Origin: Streptomyces dioscori
Lineage (GTDB): Bacteria > Actinomycetota > Actinomycetes > Streptomycetales > Streptomycetaceae
Direction of reading: 5' to 3'
DNA length: 64,000 nt
Assembly: GCF_003024195.1 (NCBI RefSeq)
Contig: NZ_KZ679059.1
Span: forward strand, 1 to 64,000
In this document: positions 7,831 through 16,066 of the stretch, one piece after another
Layout: each line of letters opens with the position of its first letter
Numbering within the stretch: the stretch's first letter is position 1
Made by a program: the position numbers and the translations under genes
The notes under the pieces: generated by a model
Seen by the model: only the letters and a program-made list of their open reading frames with translations
Told to the model about the DNA's origin: nothing
Databases searched by the model: none

Positions 7831-10043
7831 TTGTCGGTGTCGTCCTTCTTCTCGTCGTCGCCTTCGCCCTCGATCACGGGGATGAGGGAGAGCTTGCCGC
7901 GGGAGTCGATCTCGGCGATCTCGACCTGGACCTTGGAGCCCACGCCGACGACGTCCTCGACGTTCTCCACGCGCTTGCCGCCGGCGAGCTTACGGATCTG
8001 CGAGATGTGCAGCAGTCCGTCCTTGCCCGGGAGCAGCGACACGAACGCACCGAAGGTCGTCGTCTTCACGACGGTGCCCAGGTAGCGCTCGCCGACCTCC
8101 GGCATGGTCGGGTTGGCGATCGAGTTGATCGTGGCGCGCGCGGCCTCGGCCTGCGAGCCCTGCTGGGCACCGATGTAGATGGTGCCGTCGTCCTCGATCG
8201 TGATGTCGGCGCCGGTGTCCTCCTGGATCTGGTTGATCATCTTGCCCTTCGGGCCGATGACCTCACCGATCTTGTCCACGGGGATCTTGACCGTGATGAT
8301 CCGCGGGGCGTTCGGGGACATCTCGTCCGGCGTGTCGATCGCTTCCATCATCACGTCGAGGATGTGGAGGCGGGCGTCACGGGCCTGCTTGAGGGCCGCG
8401 GCCAGGACGGAGGCCGGGATGCCGTCCAGCTTGGTGTCCAGCTGGAGGGCGGTCACGAACTCCTTGGTGCCGGCGACCTTGAAGTCCATGTCGCCGAAGG
8501 CGTCCTCCGCACCGAGGATGTCGGTGAGGGCGACGTAGTGCGTCTCGCCGTTGATCTCCTGGGAGATCAGGCCCATGGCGATACCGGCGACGGGGGCCTT
8601 GAGGGGCACACCGGCGTTCAGCAGCGACATGGTGGAGGCGCAGACCGAGCCCATGGACGTCGAGCCGTTGGAGCCGAGGGCCTCGGACACCTGACGGATC
8701 GCGTAGGGGAACTCCTCGCGCGTCGGCAGGACCGGCACGATGGCGCGCTCGGCGAGCGCTCCGTGGCCGATCTCGCGGCGCTTCGGGGAGCCGACGCGGC
8801 CGGTCTCGCCGACCGAGTACGGCGGGAAGTTGTAGTTGTGCATGTACCGCTTGCGGGTCACCGGGGAAAGGGTGTCCAGCTGCTGCTCCATCCGGAGCAT
8901 GTTCAGGGTGGTGACGCCCAGGATCTGGGTCTCGCCACGCTCGAACAGGGCGGAGCCGTGCACGCGCGGGATGGCCTCGACCTCGGCGGCGAGCGTACGG
9001 ATGTCCGTGACGCCGCGGCCGTCGATGCGGACCTTGTCCTTGATGACGCGCTCACGGACCAGGGCCTTGGTGAGCGAGCGGTACGCGGCGGAGATCTCCT
9101 TCTCGCGCCCCTCGAACTGCGGGAGCAGCTTCTCGGCGGCGATCTCCTTGACGCGGTCCAGCTCGGCCTCGCGGTCCTGCTTGCCGGCGATGGTGAGCGC
9201 CTGGGACAGCTCGCTCCTGACCGCGGCGGTCAGGGCCTCCAGGACGTCGTCCTGGTGGTCGAGGAAGACCGGGAACTCGCCGGTCGGCTTGGCGGCCTTC
9301 GCGGCGAGGTCGGCCTGGGCCTTGCAGAGCACCTTGATGAAGGGCTTCGCGGCGTCCAGACCGGCGGCGACGACCTCCTCGGTGGGCGCCTCGGCGCCGC
9401 CCGCGACCAGCGTGATGGTCTTCTCGGTGGCCTCGGCCTCGACCATCATGATCGCGACGTCGCCGTCCTCCAGGACGCGACCGGCGACGACCATGTCGAA
9501 GACGGCGTCCTCAAGCTCGGTGTGCGTCGGGAACGCGACCCACTGGCCGTTGATCAGCGCGACGCGGACGCCGCCGATCGGGCCGGAGAAGGGCAGACCG
9601 GCCAGCTGCGTGGACGCGGAGGCGGCGTTGATCGCCACGACGTCGTACAGGTGGTCGGGGTTGAGCGCCATGATCGTGGCGACGACCTGGATCTCGTTGC
9701 GCAGGCCCTTCTTGAAGGACGGGCGCAGCGGGCGATCGATGAGGCGGCAGGTGAGGATCGCGTCCTCGGAGGGCCGGCCTTCGCGGCGGAAGAAGCTGCC
9801 GGGGATCTTGCCGGCCGCGTACATCCGCTCCTCGACGTCCACCGTGAGGGGGAAGAAGTCGAGGTTGTCCTTGGGCTTCTTGGAAGCGGTGGTGGCCGAC
9901 AGCACCATGGTGTCGTCGTCCAGGTACGCCACGGCGGAGCCGGCGGCCTGCTTGGCCAGGCGGCCCGTCTCGAAGCGGATGGTGCGGGTGCCGAAGGTTC
10001 CGTTGTCGATAACGGCCTCGGCGTAGTGGGTCTCGTTCTCCAC
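7827..10043 (-). CDS. pnp: Polynucleotide phosphorylase (3'-5' exoribonuclease)
   Basis: A 738-residue PNPase that degrades RNA phosphorolytically and can add 3' tails; Streptomyces enzymes were earlier called guanosine pentaphosphate synthetase (gpsI). Two RNase PH-like domains with the helical linker (about residues 10-540), a KH domain (IPVDKIGEVIGPKGKM) and an S1 domain (GTVVKTTTFGAFVSLLPGKDGL) appear in order, ending in an acidic tail (GEGDDEKKDDTDK). The GTG start has GGAG nine bases upstream. It follows rpsO, as in most bacteria, with a 406-base intergenic region, and overlaps the M16 gene. Confidence 0.97.
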   Translation of the reverse strand: MENETHYAEAVIDNGTFGTRTIRFETGRLAKQAAGSAVAYLDDDTMVLSATTASKKPKDNLDFFPLTVDVEERMYAAGKIPGSFFRREGRPSEDAILTCRLIDRPLRPSFKKGLRNEIQVVATIMALNPDHLYDVVAINAASASTQLAGLPFSGPIGGVRVALINGQWVAFPTHTELEDAVFDMVVAGRVLEDGDVAIMMVEAEATEKTITLVAGGAEAPTEEVVAAGLDAAKPFIKVLCKAQADLAAKAAKPTGEFPVFLDHQDDVLEALTAAVRSELSQALTIAGKQDREAELDRVKEIAAEKLLPQFEGREKEISAAYRSLTKALVRERVIKDKVRIDGRGVTDIRTLAAEVEAIPRVHGSALFERGETQILGVTTLNMLRMEQQLDTLSPVTRKRYMHNYNFPPYSVGETGRVGSPKRREIGHGALAERAIVPVLPTREEFPYAIRQVSEALGSNGSTSMGSVCASTMSLLNAGVPLKAPVAGIAMGLISQEINGETHYVALTDILGAEDAFGDMDFKVAGTKEFVTALQLDTKLDGIPASVLAAALKQARDARLHILDVMMEAIDTPDEMSPNAPRIITVKIPVDKIGEVIGPKGKMINQIQEDTGADITIEDDGTIYIGAQQGSQAEAARATINSIANPTMPEVGERYLGTVVKTTTFGAFVSLLPGKDGLLHISQIRKLAGGKRVENVEDVVGVGSKVQVEIAEIDSRGKLSLIPVIEGEGDDEKKDDTDK

Positions 10044-10449
10044 TAGCGTTTTCTCCGATACTTTTCGTCTTTCGTCCTCACCTGCCCGTGTGGCAGGGGG
10101 ACGCTTCTGCGGAGAAGCGCGCCTTCTTGTGCGGGCCGGTCTTCGATCGAAGCTCCCGGGTTCGCATTCTCCCGGAGGCCACTACCGAGGACCGGCGGCG
10201 GCGAGGTGCGCTTTTCCTCGTGTCCTACGTGTTCTACGTGTCCTACGTGTGGTGCCTGTCGTACGTGTGGTGTGTCCCGTACGTGTCGTGCGGCGTGGCG
10301 GCCGTGCGGCGCTGTGCGCTGTGACGGTGCCACGCTGTGTCCCGCGTATTGCGTTGTGCTACCACACTACAAAGGTGTGGTGACACTCCGCACGTACAGC
10401 AAAGGGAGCGGTCCCCTTCTTGCGTGGGAACCGCTCCCTTCACGATGTC
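10044..10449 (-). other. rpsO-pnp intergenic region with TACGTGT repeats
   Basis: No gene is supported in these 406 bases. They hold the rpsO terminator hairpin at one end and, at about 10223-10296, five copies of TACGTGT spaced unevenly (8, 9, 18 and 18 bases), with inverted-repeat character around (G)TACGTG. In S. coelicolor the region between rpsO and pnp carries a pnp promoter and a hairpin cut by RNase III. A comparable role is inferred here, but I cannot fix a promoter. Confidence 0.5.
10402..10440 (-). terminator. Hairpin after rpsO
   Basis: AAGGGAGCGGT (10402-10412) pairs exactly with ACCGCTCCCTT (10430-10440), beginning ten bases past the rpsO stop. It is the likely partial terminator, or an RNA-processing hairpin, between rpsO and pnp. 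Confidence 0.75.
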
Positions 10450-10740
10450 CTACTTGGCGCCGCCGGCCGCACCGCGGCGGATGCCCAGGCGGTCGACCAG
10501 CGCACGGAAGCGCTGGATGTCCTTCTTGGCCAGGTACTGCAGCAGGCGACGGCGCTGACCGACCAGGATCAGCAGACCACGGCGGGAGTGGTGGTCGTGC
10601 TTGTGGGTCTTGAGGTGCTCGGTCAGGTCCGAGATACGGCGCGAGAGCATCGCGACCTGGACCTCGGGAGAGCCGGTGTCGCCCTCCTTCTGACCGAACT
10701 CCGTGATGAGCTGCTTCTTCGTAGCGGCGTCGAGCGGCAC
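10450..10740 (-). CDS. rpsO: 30S ribosomal protein S15
   Basis: A 96-residue S15, which binds 16S rRNA early in assembly of the small-subunit platform. The core ITEFGQKEGDTGSPEVQVAM and LTEHLKTHKHDHHSRRGLL match the family closely. The start is the GTG giving VPLDAATKK, with GAGGAG at the ideal distance; the open frame runs on upstream without any family resemblance. It is first in the rpsO-pnp-M16-dapB run. A CCCCTG/CAGGGG stem in its leader (10779-10800) is a candidate for S15 feedback control. Confidence 0.97.
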   Translation of the reverse strand: MPLDAATKKQLITEFGQKEGDTGSPEVQVAMLSRRISDLTEHLKTHKHDHHSRRGLLILVGQRRRLLQYLAKKDIQRFRALVDRLGIRRGAAGGAK

Positions 10741-11015
10741 GCGTACTCCTCGTAGTCTGTGTCGATGCCCACCGAGTGCCCCTGGTCCACTTCTCAGGGG
10801 AGCTTCCATGACTCGGAAGGCGGGATCCGTTGAGCGCGTCCTCCGGAGCCCTGAAGGGACTGTCCGGGGGTGCGTACACATACGGCCGTAACACAGCGTA
10901 CCAGGGGGTGGGAGCCGTTCCGACCGGGGTTCCCTGAGGCCGGGGAGGCCAGGGGCGGTCCCAGTAGGGTGACGCGACAGGTCGGGTTCGTTCGTCTGGA
11001 AGGGGTCGCTTGGCC

Positions 11016-11312
11016 ATGGCCGAGGCAGAGGACAAGGACGTCAAGGCGCGCAAGGAGCGGGAGAAGGACGAGCTCTACGCCCTCGACATCTCGGGGGTCG
11101 AATGGCAGAGCGCGCCGGGTACCGAGGAGCACGAGGAGCGGGTCGAGATCGCGTATCTCCCCGAGGGCGCGGTGGCCATGCGGTCGTCGCTCGACCCGGA
11201 CACGGTCCTGCGGTACACGGAGGCCGAGTGGCGCGCCTTCGTGCTCGGCGCTCGCGACGGTGAGTTCGACCTGGAGCCGGCTCCGCGGGACGGCTCGGCC
11301 GCGGCCGAGTAG
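11016..11312 (+). CDS. DUF397 domain protein
   Basis: A 98-residue acidic protein. The pattern ALDISGVEWQS, VEIAYLPEGAVAMRSSLDPD, VLRYTEAEWRAFVLGARDGEFD is the DUF397 signature. Such proteins are very numerous in Streptomyces, usually next to XRE-type regulators as small partners; no regulator is adjacent here. The ATG is two codons after an in-frame TTG at 11010 that has a better-placed GGAAGGGG, so the true start could be either. It diverges from rpsO and is followed by a tandem repeat and a strong terminator. Confidence 0.83.
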   Translation: MAEAEDKDVKARKEREKDELYALDISGVEWQSAPGTEEHEERVEIAYLPEGAVAMRSSLDPDTVLRYTEAEWRAFVLGARDGEFDLEPAPRDGSAAAE

Positions 11313-11363
11313 GACGGCGGAACCACACAGCGGCGCTGGACCGCGCTATGGCGCTGGGCCGCC

Positions 11364-11435
11364 CGCACGGCAGTGCAGGGCCGCACGTCGGCGAGGTGCC
11401 GCATGGCAGTGCAGGGCCGCGCGTCGGCGGGGTGC
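11364..11435 (+). repeat. Two 36-bp tandem repeats
   Basis: Units at 11364-11399 and 11400-11435 differ at only a few positions, and a partial third and fourth unit (CGCACGGTGACGGAGTGC, then CGCACGGTGGCCGGCG) follow. They lie between the DUF397 gene and its terminator, in no convincing reading frame. Confidence 0.8.
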
Positions 11436-11499
11436 CGCACGGTGACGGAGTGCCGCACGGTGGCCGGCGTCAGCAGCGGCGGGCGTGCGCGGCAGGGAA

Positions 11500-11533
11500 G
11501 AAGGACCGGCGGCATCGGTGCCGCCGGTCCTTC
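11500..11533 (+). terminator. 15-bp perfect hairpin terminator
   Basis: GAAGGACCGGCGGCA and its exact complement TGCCGCCGGTCCTTC flank a TCGG loop, followed on plus by CTCGCTTTAGCGCTCTTT. It ends the DUF397 transcript and insulates the MinD-like gene. Confidence 0.88.
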
Positions 11534-11806
11534 TCGCTTTAGCGCTCTTTGTCCACTTTGCCTTCCGTACAAGGCAGTTCATAGGCCACTTCTGGGCAGG
11601 CTGTGACGTAGTGGGTGGCACCGGAGGGGTGGACGGGCCTGCCGTGGGGGTGGTTGTGGTGATTACCCTGGGGTTGGCGCGGCAGTAGTACCCGAGGACG
11701 GGACCGCCGCTTCACAGGGGGATCCGGGGCGCATCGAAAGATCCCGGACGACGAGAACGGTCGCCCCAGCTCGGCATGAGGGTGCTCGACCACACCAGGA
11801 GGAATT
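11534..11806 (+). other. Upstream region of the MinD-like gene
   Basis: Together with the repeat and terminator on its left this makes a 494-base gap without a gene. I see no convincing promoter boxes or open frame. The last bases carry the AGGAGGAATT ribosome binding site of the next gene. Confidence 0.5.
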
Positions 11807-14800
11807 GTGAACAGCGATCGGGACGGGATCCGCGGGGGCTGGGCCACACCCGGCGATGACCAGTCCGACGCGGAGTCCGCCGTCGAGACGACGGGCGAGT
11901 TCACCATCGACTACGCCCCTCCTGCCTGGTACACGCAGAACGCGTCAGGCAGTTCCGACGGAGCTTCTCCGGCCGCGCCGGAGACGGATTCGGCGGACGA
12001 GCCGGACGCACGGGACGCACCGGACGAGTCGAAGGAGCCGAACCGGGCTGCGGAAGAGGGGGCGGACGCGAGGGCGGAGCGGGACGCGGGTGGCCCGGCC
12101 GACACGGCGCCGGTGGCCCGGCAGGCTCCGGTCGAGCCTTCGTTCGGCCCTCGGCTTCCGGGCGTGCCCGCATTCGCCTCCGGGACTCCCTACAGCAAGC
12201 CGGTCGCGCCTCCTGTCGTTCCTGTCGCTCCGGCCAGGGGGCCGGCCGGCGTTCCGAACCTGCCGAACCTGCCGAACTTCCAGGCGCCTGGGCATGGGCA
12301 GGGGTACGGGCAGGGGGCGGCAGCGCAGGGACAAGGTCAGGGGCAAGGACAGGGGCAAGGACACGGCCAAGGCCAGAGTCAAGGCCAAGGCCAGGCCCAG
12401 GCCCAGGGGCCGGGTCGGCAGCCGTGGTCTCCGCCGGGTGCGGCGGTTCCGCCGGTCGGCGCTCCTTCCGTTGGCGCTCCCTCGGCGGCGCAGGCTCCCG
12501 GCGACGCCGACCGCGGCGACATCGAGAGCGGCGCCACCCTGCGCATCTCCCCCGGCGCCGTGAAGCGGGAGGCCGCGGAGCGGACCGCGGCCGGTTCCCA
12601 GGCCGAAGGCGGGCGCGTACCCGACGCCGAGGCAGCTCCCGCACCCGAGGCCGAGCCCGAGGCCGCCGGCCGGGACGAGGTGGCTGACGTCCCGAAGAGC
12701 ACCGACGGGGAGGTCGTCCAGGTCGCGTTCGGGAGTGAGGCCGAGGACGACGACCAGGTGGACGACGGGGCCGAGGAGCCGCCTTCGGCGGACAAGGACA
12801 AGGAAGGGGACAGGGACAGGGACGGGGACAAGGGCAGGGACAGGGATGAGGAGCAGGAGGACGAACCCTCAGCTCCGGTCCCGGCTCCGGCTCCGGCTCC
12901 CGCTTCGGCCCCGGCCCCGGCCCCGACTCCGGCCGCACAGACGTCCACGGGTGACGGCGAGCCTCGGCCGGTTGACGCCCTCGCACAGGACTCCGGTTCC
13001 CTCGATGACTCCGCTCCCGTGACGGGTGAGGCCGAGCCTCTCGCCGCCGAGCCCCAGGACGCCGTCGTGGAGCCGGCCCCGGACGCGGCCGACGTCGTAC
13101 GGGACGTGCCTCCCGCGTGGACTCCGCCGCCGCTCCCGCAGGGCGGACTGCCTCCGCTGCCGCCGTCGTACCAGCCTGCCGCGCCGGCCGCCGCCGGGCA
13201 GTGGCCCACGTCGACGGAGGGTGAGGACGGGCGGCCGCAGGCGGATGCTCCGGCGCAGCCGTCCGCGCCGCCGCAGGGACAGCCCTTCCAGCCTCAGGCG
13301 CCGCAGGCCTCCCCGCCCGCCTGGCCTGGCACGCCCGGTACGCCCGGTACGCCCGCTGCCCCTGGTACGCCCGCTGCCGCCGGAACGCCTGCCCCCGGTG
13401 GTCCGGCGTCGCCGGGTCAGCCCGGCGGTTACGGGTTCCCGCAGTTCAGCGCCCCGGGTACGGCTCCGGGTGCGCAGGACGGCGTTCCCGGTTCTCCCGG
13501 TACACCCCCGGCCGCCCAGGCAGCCCCTGCCTTCCCCCAGCCCCAGCAGCCCCAGCAGCAGCCCGGGGGTACGGCCGTGCCCCCGGCCCAAGCTCCTGTT
13601 CCGGGGCCGCAGGGCGGCTACGGCTTCCCGCAGCCCGGACCCGTCGCCCCCCAGCCCTCCGGCGCCCCTGCCGCCCCCACCGCCCCCGCACCTCAGGACG
13701 GCTACGGTCTCCAGCAGCCGACGCCGCCCGTGCAGCCCGCGGAGGACCTGGTCAGCGCCTTGGAGGAGGCACGGCGTGCGCGCCGGGCCGCCGCTCAGGC
13801 CCAGCCGGTCCCGCAGGCCCAGCCCGTCCAGCCCGTCCAGCCCGATCCGGCTGCTGCGAACCCGCCCGCGCAGGCCCCCGGTTACGGGTTCCCGCAGCCG
13901 GCCGCTCCGGCTCAGCCGGGCACTCCCGCGCCGAACACGCCCAACGCCCCCGGCCCCCAGCCCGGTTACGGCTTCCCGCAGCCGGGCGTCGCCGACTCGC
14001 CTGCCCAGCAAGGGGGTTACGGGTTCCCGCAGGCGCAGGCTCCGCAGGTCCCGCAGGCCCCGGCTCCCCAGCAGCCCGCCGCGCAGCCGTTCCCGCAGCA
14101 GGGCCAGCCCTACCAGCAGCCTCAGGCCCAGGCACAGCCGCAGCCGCAGGCACAAGCGGCTCAGGCCCCGGCCCCGGCTCAGCCGGAACAGCAGGCCCCT
14201 GTCGATCCCCGTACCGGTACCGCCTGGCCGCAGCCCGTGCAGCACGATCAGCGGGAGCGGACCAACCCGGGGGCGCCGCTCGGCTACACGGCGGCCGTGG
14301 AGCTGTCGTCCGACCGGCTGCTCAACAACAAGAAGCAGAAGGCGAAGAGCGGGCGGCCCACCGCCGGGTCTTCCCGTTTCAAGCTCGGTGGCAAGAAGGA
14401 GGAGGTCGAGCGGCAGCGCAAGCTCGACCTGATCCGGACGCCGGTGCTGTCGTGCTACCGCATCGCCGTCATCAGCCTCAAGGGCGGCGTGGGCAAGACG
14501 ACCACGACGACCGCCCTCGGCGCCACGCTGGCCACCGAGCGGCAGGACAAAATCCTCGCGATCGACGCCAACCCGGATGCCGGTACGCTCGGCCGCCGGG
14601 TGCGCCGGGAGACCGGGGCCACCATCCGTGACCTCGTCCAGGCGATCCCGTACCTCAACTCGTACATGGACATCAGGCGGTTCACCTCGCAGGCCCCGTC
14701 GGGGCTTGAGATCATCGCCAACGACGTCGACCCGGCCGTCTCGACGACGTTCAACGACGAGGACTACCGGCGCGCGATCGACGTGCTCGGCAGGCAGTAC

Positions 14801-15685
14801 CCGATCATCCTCACGGACTCCGGTACGGGTCTGCTGTACAGCGCCATGCGCGGTGTGCTCGACCTCGCCGACCAGCTCATCATCATCTCGACGCCGTCCG
14901 TGGACGGTGCCAGCAGCGCCAGTACGACGCTGGACTGGCTGTCGGCGCACGGGTACGCGGATCTGGTCTCGCGGTCCCTCACCGTCATCTCCGGGGTGCG
15001 CGAGACCGGCAAGATGATCAAGGTGGACGACATCGTCAGCCACTTCGAGACGCGCTGCCGGGGTGTCATCGTCGTACCGTTCGACGAGCATCTGGCGGCG
15101 GGCGCCGAGGTCAACCTCGACATGATGCGGCCGAAGGTGCGTGAGGCGTACTTCAACCTGTCGGCGCTGGTCGCGGAGGACATCGCGCGCCACCAGCAGT
15201 CGCAGGGCCTGTGGACGTCGGACGGCAACCCGCCGCCGGTGGCCGCACCGCCGATGCCTGGGCAGCCCGCGCATGGACAGCCCGTACCCGGTCAGCAGTA
15301 CCCGGGTCAGCCGGGGCCGGGGCAGCATCCCGGGCCGTTCCCTCAGCAGGGGCAGCCCGCGCAACCGGCGCAGCCGTACCAGCAGCCGCAGCCCGGGCAG
15401 CCCTACCCGCCGCATGGAGCCGCGCTTCCGCAGGGAGCACCGCCGCAGCAGCCCGGTCCGGCGGGTTACCCCGCTCCCCAGAGCTGGCAGCCCCAGCCCG
15501 GGCAGCAGCCGGGCCAGCCCTTCAACCCGAACGCGCCCGCGCCCGCTCCGGGGCAGCCGTTCCAGCCGGGGGCGCCCTACCAGCCGCAGTCGCAGCCCCA
15601 GCCCTCGCAGGCTGAGCACGGCGGTCAGGACTCCCAGGGGCAGGGGCAATCCCAGACCCCTCCGCCTCCGCCGCCCCAGCAGTAA
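11807..15685 (+). CDS. Pro/Gln-rich protein with MinD/ParA-like ATPase (EspI-like)
   Basis: A 1292-residue protein, GTG start with a perfect AGGAGG five bases upstream. Residues about 1-830 are low complexity: a (GQ)n stretch near 165-200, acidic runs, and six copies of a GYGFPQ-like motif (one reads GYGLQQ) between about 540 and 750. A basic segment leads into the ATPase domain at about residues 885-1130, with deviant Walker A KGGVGKTTTT, DANPDAGTLG and LTDSGTG. A second Pro/Gln tail (about 1145-1292) closes it. This architecture and the wording of the ATPase domain match EspI (Rv3876) of mycobacterial ESX-1 and the MinD-like protein at the edge of the S. coelicolor ESX locus. No type VII genes surround it here. 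Function unproven; an ATPase linked to surface secretion or positioning is the best guess. Confidence 0.85.
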   Translation: MNSDRDGIRGGWATPGDDQSDAESAVETTGEFTIDYAPPAWYTQNASGSSDGASPAAPETDSADEPDARDAPDESKEPNRAAEEGADARAERDAGGPADTAPVARQAPVEPSFGPRLPGVPAFASGTPYSKPVAPPVVPVAPARGPAGVPNLPNLPNFQAPGHGQGYGQGAAAQGQGQGQGQGQGHGQGQSQGQGQAQAQGPGRQPWSPPGAAVPPVGAPSVGAPSAAQAPGDADRGDIESGATLRISPGAVKREAAERTAAGSQAEGGRVPDAEAAPAPEAEPEAAGRDEVADVPKSTDGEVVQVAFGSEAEDDDQVDDGAEEPPSADKDKEGDRDRDGDKGRDRDEEQEDEPSAPVPAPAPAPASAPAPAPTPAAQTSTGDGEPRPVDALAQDSGSLDDSAPVTGEAEPLAAEPQDAVVEPAPDAADVVRDVPPAWTPPPLPQGGLPPLPPSYQPAAPAAAGQWPTSTEGEDGRPQADAPAQPSAPPQGQPFQPQAPQASPPAWPGTPGTPGTPAAPGTPAAAGTPAPGGPASPGQPGGYGFPQFSAPGTAPGAQDGVPGSPGTPPAAQAAPAFPQPQQPQQQPGGTAVPPAQAPVPGPQGGYGFPQPGPVAPQPSGAPAAPTAPAPQDGYGLQQPTPPVQPAEDLVSALEEARRARRAAAQAQPVPQAQPVQPVQPDPAAANPPAQAPGYGFPQPAAPAQPGTPAPNTPNAPGPQPGYGFPQPGVADSPAQQGGYGFPQAQAPQVPQAPAPQQPAAQPFPQQGQPYQQPQAQAQPQPQAQAAQAPAPAQPEQQAPVDPRTGTAWPQPVQHDQRERTNPGAPLGYTAAVELSSDRLLNNKKQKAKSGRPTAGSSRFKLGGKKEEVERQRKLDLIRTPVLSCYRIAVISLKGGVGKTTTTTALGATLATERQDKILAIDANPDAGTLGRRVRRETGATIRDLVQAIPYLNSYMDIRRFTSQAPSGLEIIANDVDPAVSTTFNDEDYRRAIDVLGRQYPIILTDSGTGLLYSAMRGVLDLADQLIIISTPSVDGASSASTTLDWLSAHGYADLVSRSLTVISGVRETGKMIKVDDIVSHFETRCRGVIVVPFDEHLAAGAEVNLDMMRPKVREAYFNLSALVAEDIARHQQSQGLWTSDGNPPPVAAPPMPGQPAHGQPVPGQQYPGQPGPGQHPGPFPQQGQPAQPAQPYQQPQPGQPYPPHGAALPQGAPPQQPGPAGYPAPQSWQPQPGQQPGQPFNPNAPAPAPGQPFQPGAPYQPQSQPQPSQAEHGGQDSQGQGQSQTPPPPPPQQ
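12312..12412 (+). repeat. Low-complexity GGNCA/GGCCA repeat coding (GQ)n
   Basis: Imperfect six-base repeats (CAGGGG/CAAGGA/CAAGGC types) encode an alternating Gly-Gln run in the MinD-like protein. Such arrays change length by slippage, so this segment probably varies between strains. Confidence 0.75.
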
Positions 15686-16066
15686 CCGCGTGTACGACCA
15701 ACGCAGACAGCTGACCCGTACGGTCTAATCCTCGGCCGTCGCTCCAGCCTCAGGGCCCGCCCCGTACATCTACGGCGCGGGCCCTTTGCGTACCCCGGGA
15801 CGCCTCTCGCGCGGCCGGTGCCAACAGGCCGTCGTACCAGCCGCGTTCCGTACCGCCAGCCTCCTACCAGGCACCCTTCACCGGTCTGGACCAATGGCCG
15901 TGAAATCCGGGTCAACTCGTTATTTCCGCAGGCCACACGGGGTTCACGGGCCGTTGACGCATGCCGACCGGCGCTGATAGACACGCACATCGACCCGGCC
16001 GCGGTCACCGGATCAGCAGGGCAACAGCCCGTCTCCGTGCGAGTGATGACGTGAGGTCAGCGAGCC
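15686..16066 (+). other. Intergenic between MinD-like gene and peptide ABC operon
   Basis: No gene is supported in 381 bases. The left part holds a terminator hairpin (15752-15785). The right part should hold the promoter of the ABC operon, but no clear -35/-10 pair stands out. GTGAGGTCAGCGAGCC precedes the next ATG. Confidence 0.5.
15752..15785 (+). terminator. Hairpin terminator after MinD-like gene
   Basis: AGGGCCCGC (15752-15760) pairs with GCGGGCCCT (15777-15785), extended inward by CGTA/TACG around a CATC loop, about 65 bases past the stop. Confidence 0.8.

Noticed and set aside
10223..10296. CRISPR array
   Set aside because: The units are only about 7-10 bases with irregular spacing and no unique spacers.
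11313..11806. Remnants of a type VII secretion cluster
   Set aside because: No WXG100, EccC or mycosin-like residues appear in any frame of the gap; only repeats and a terminator.
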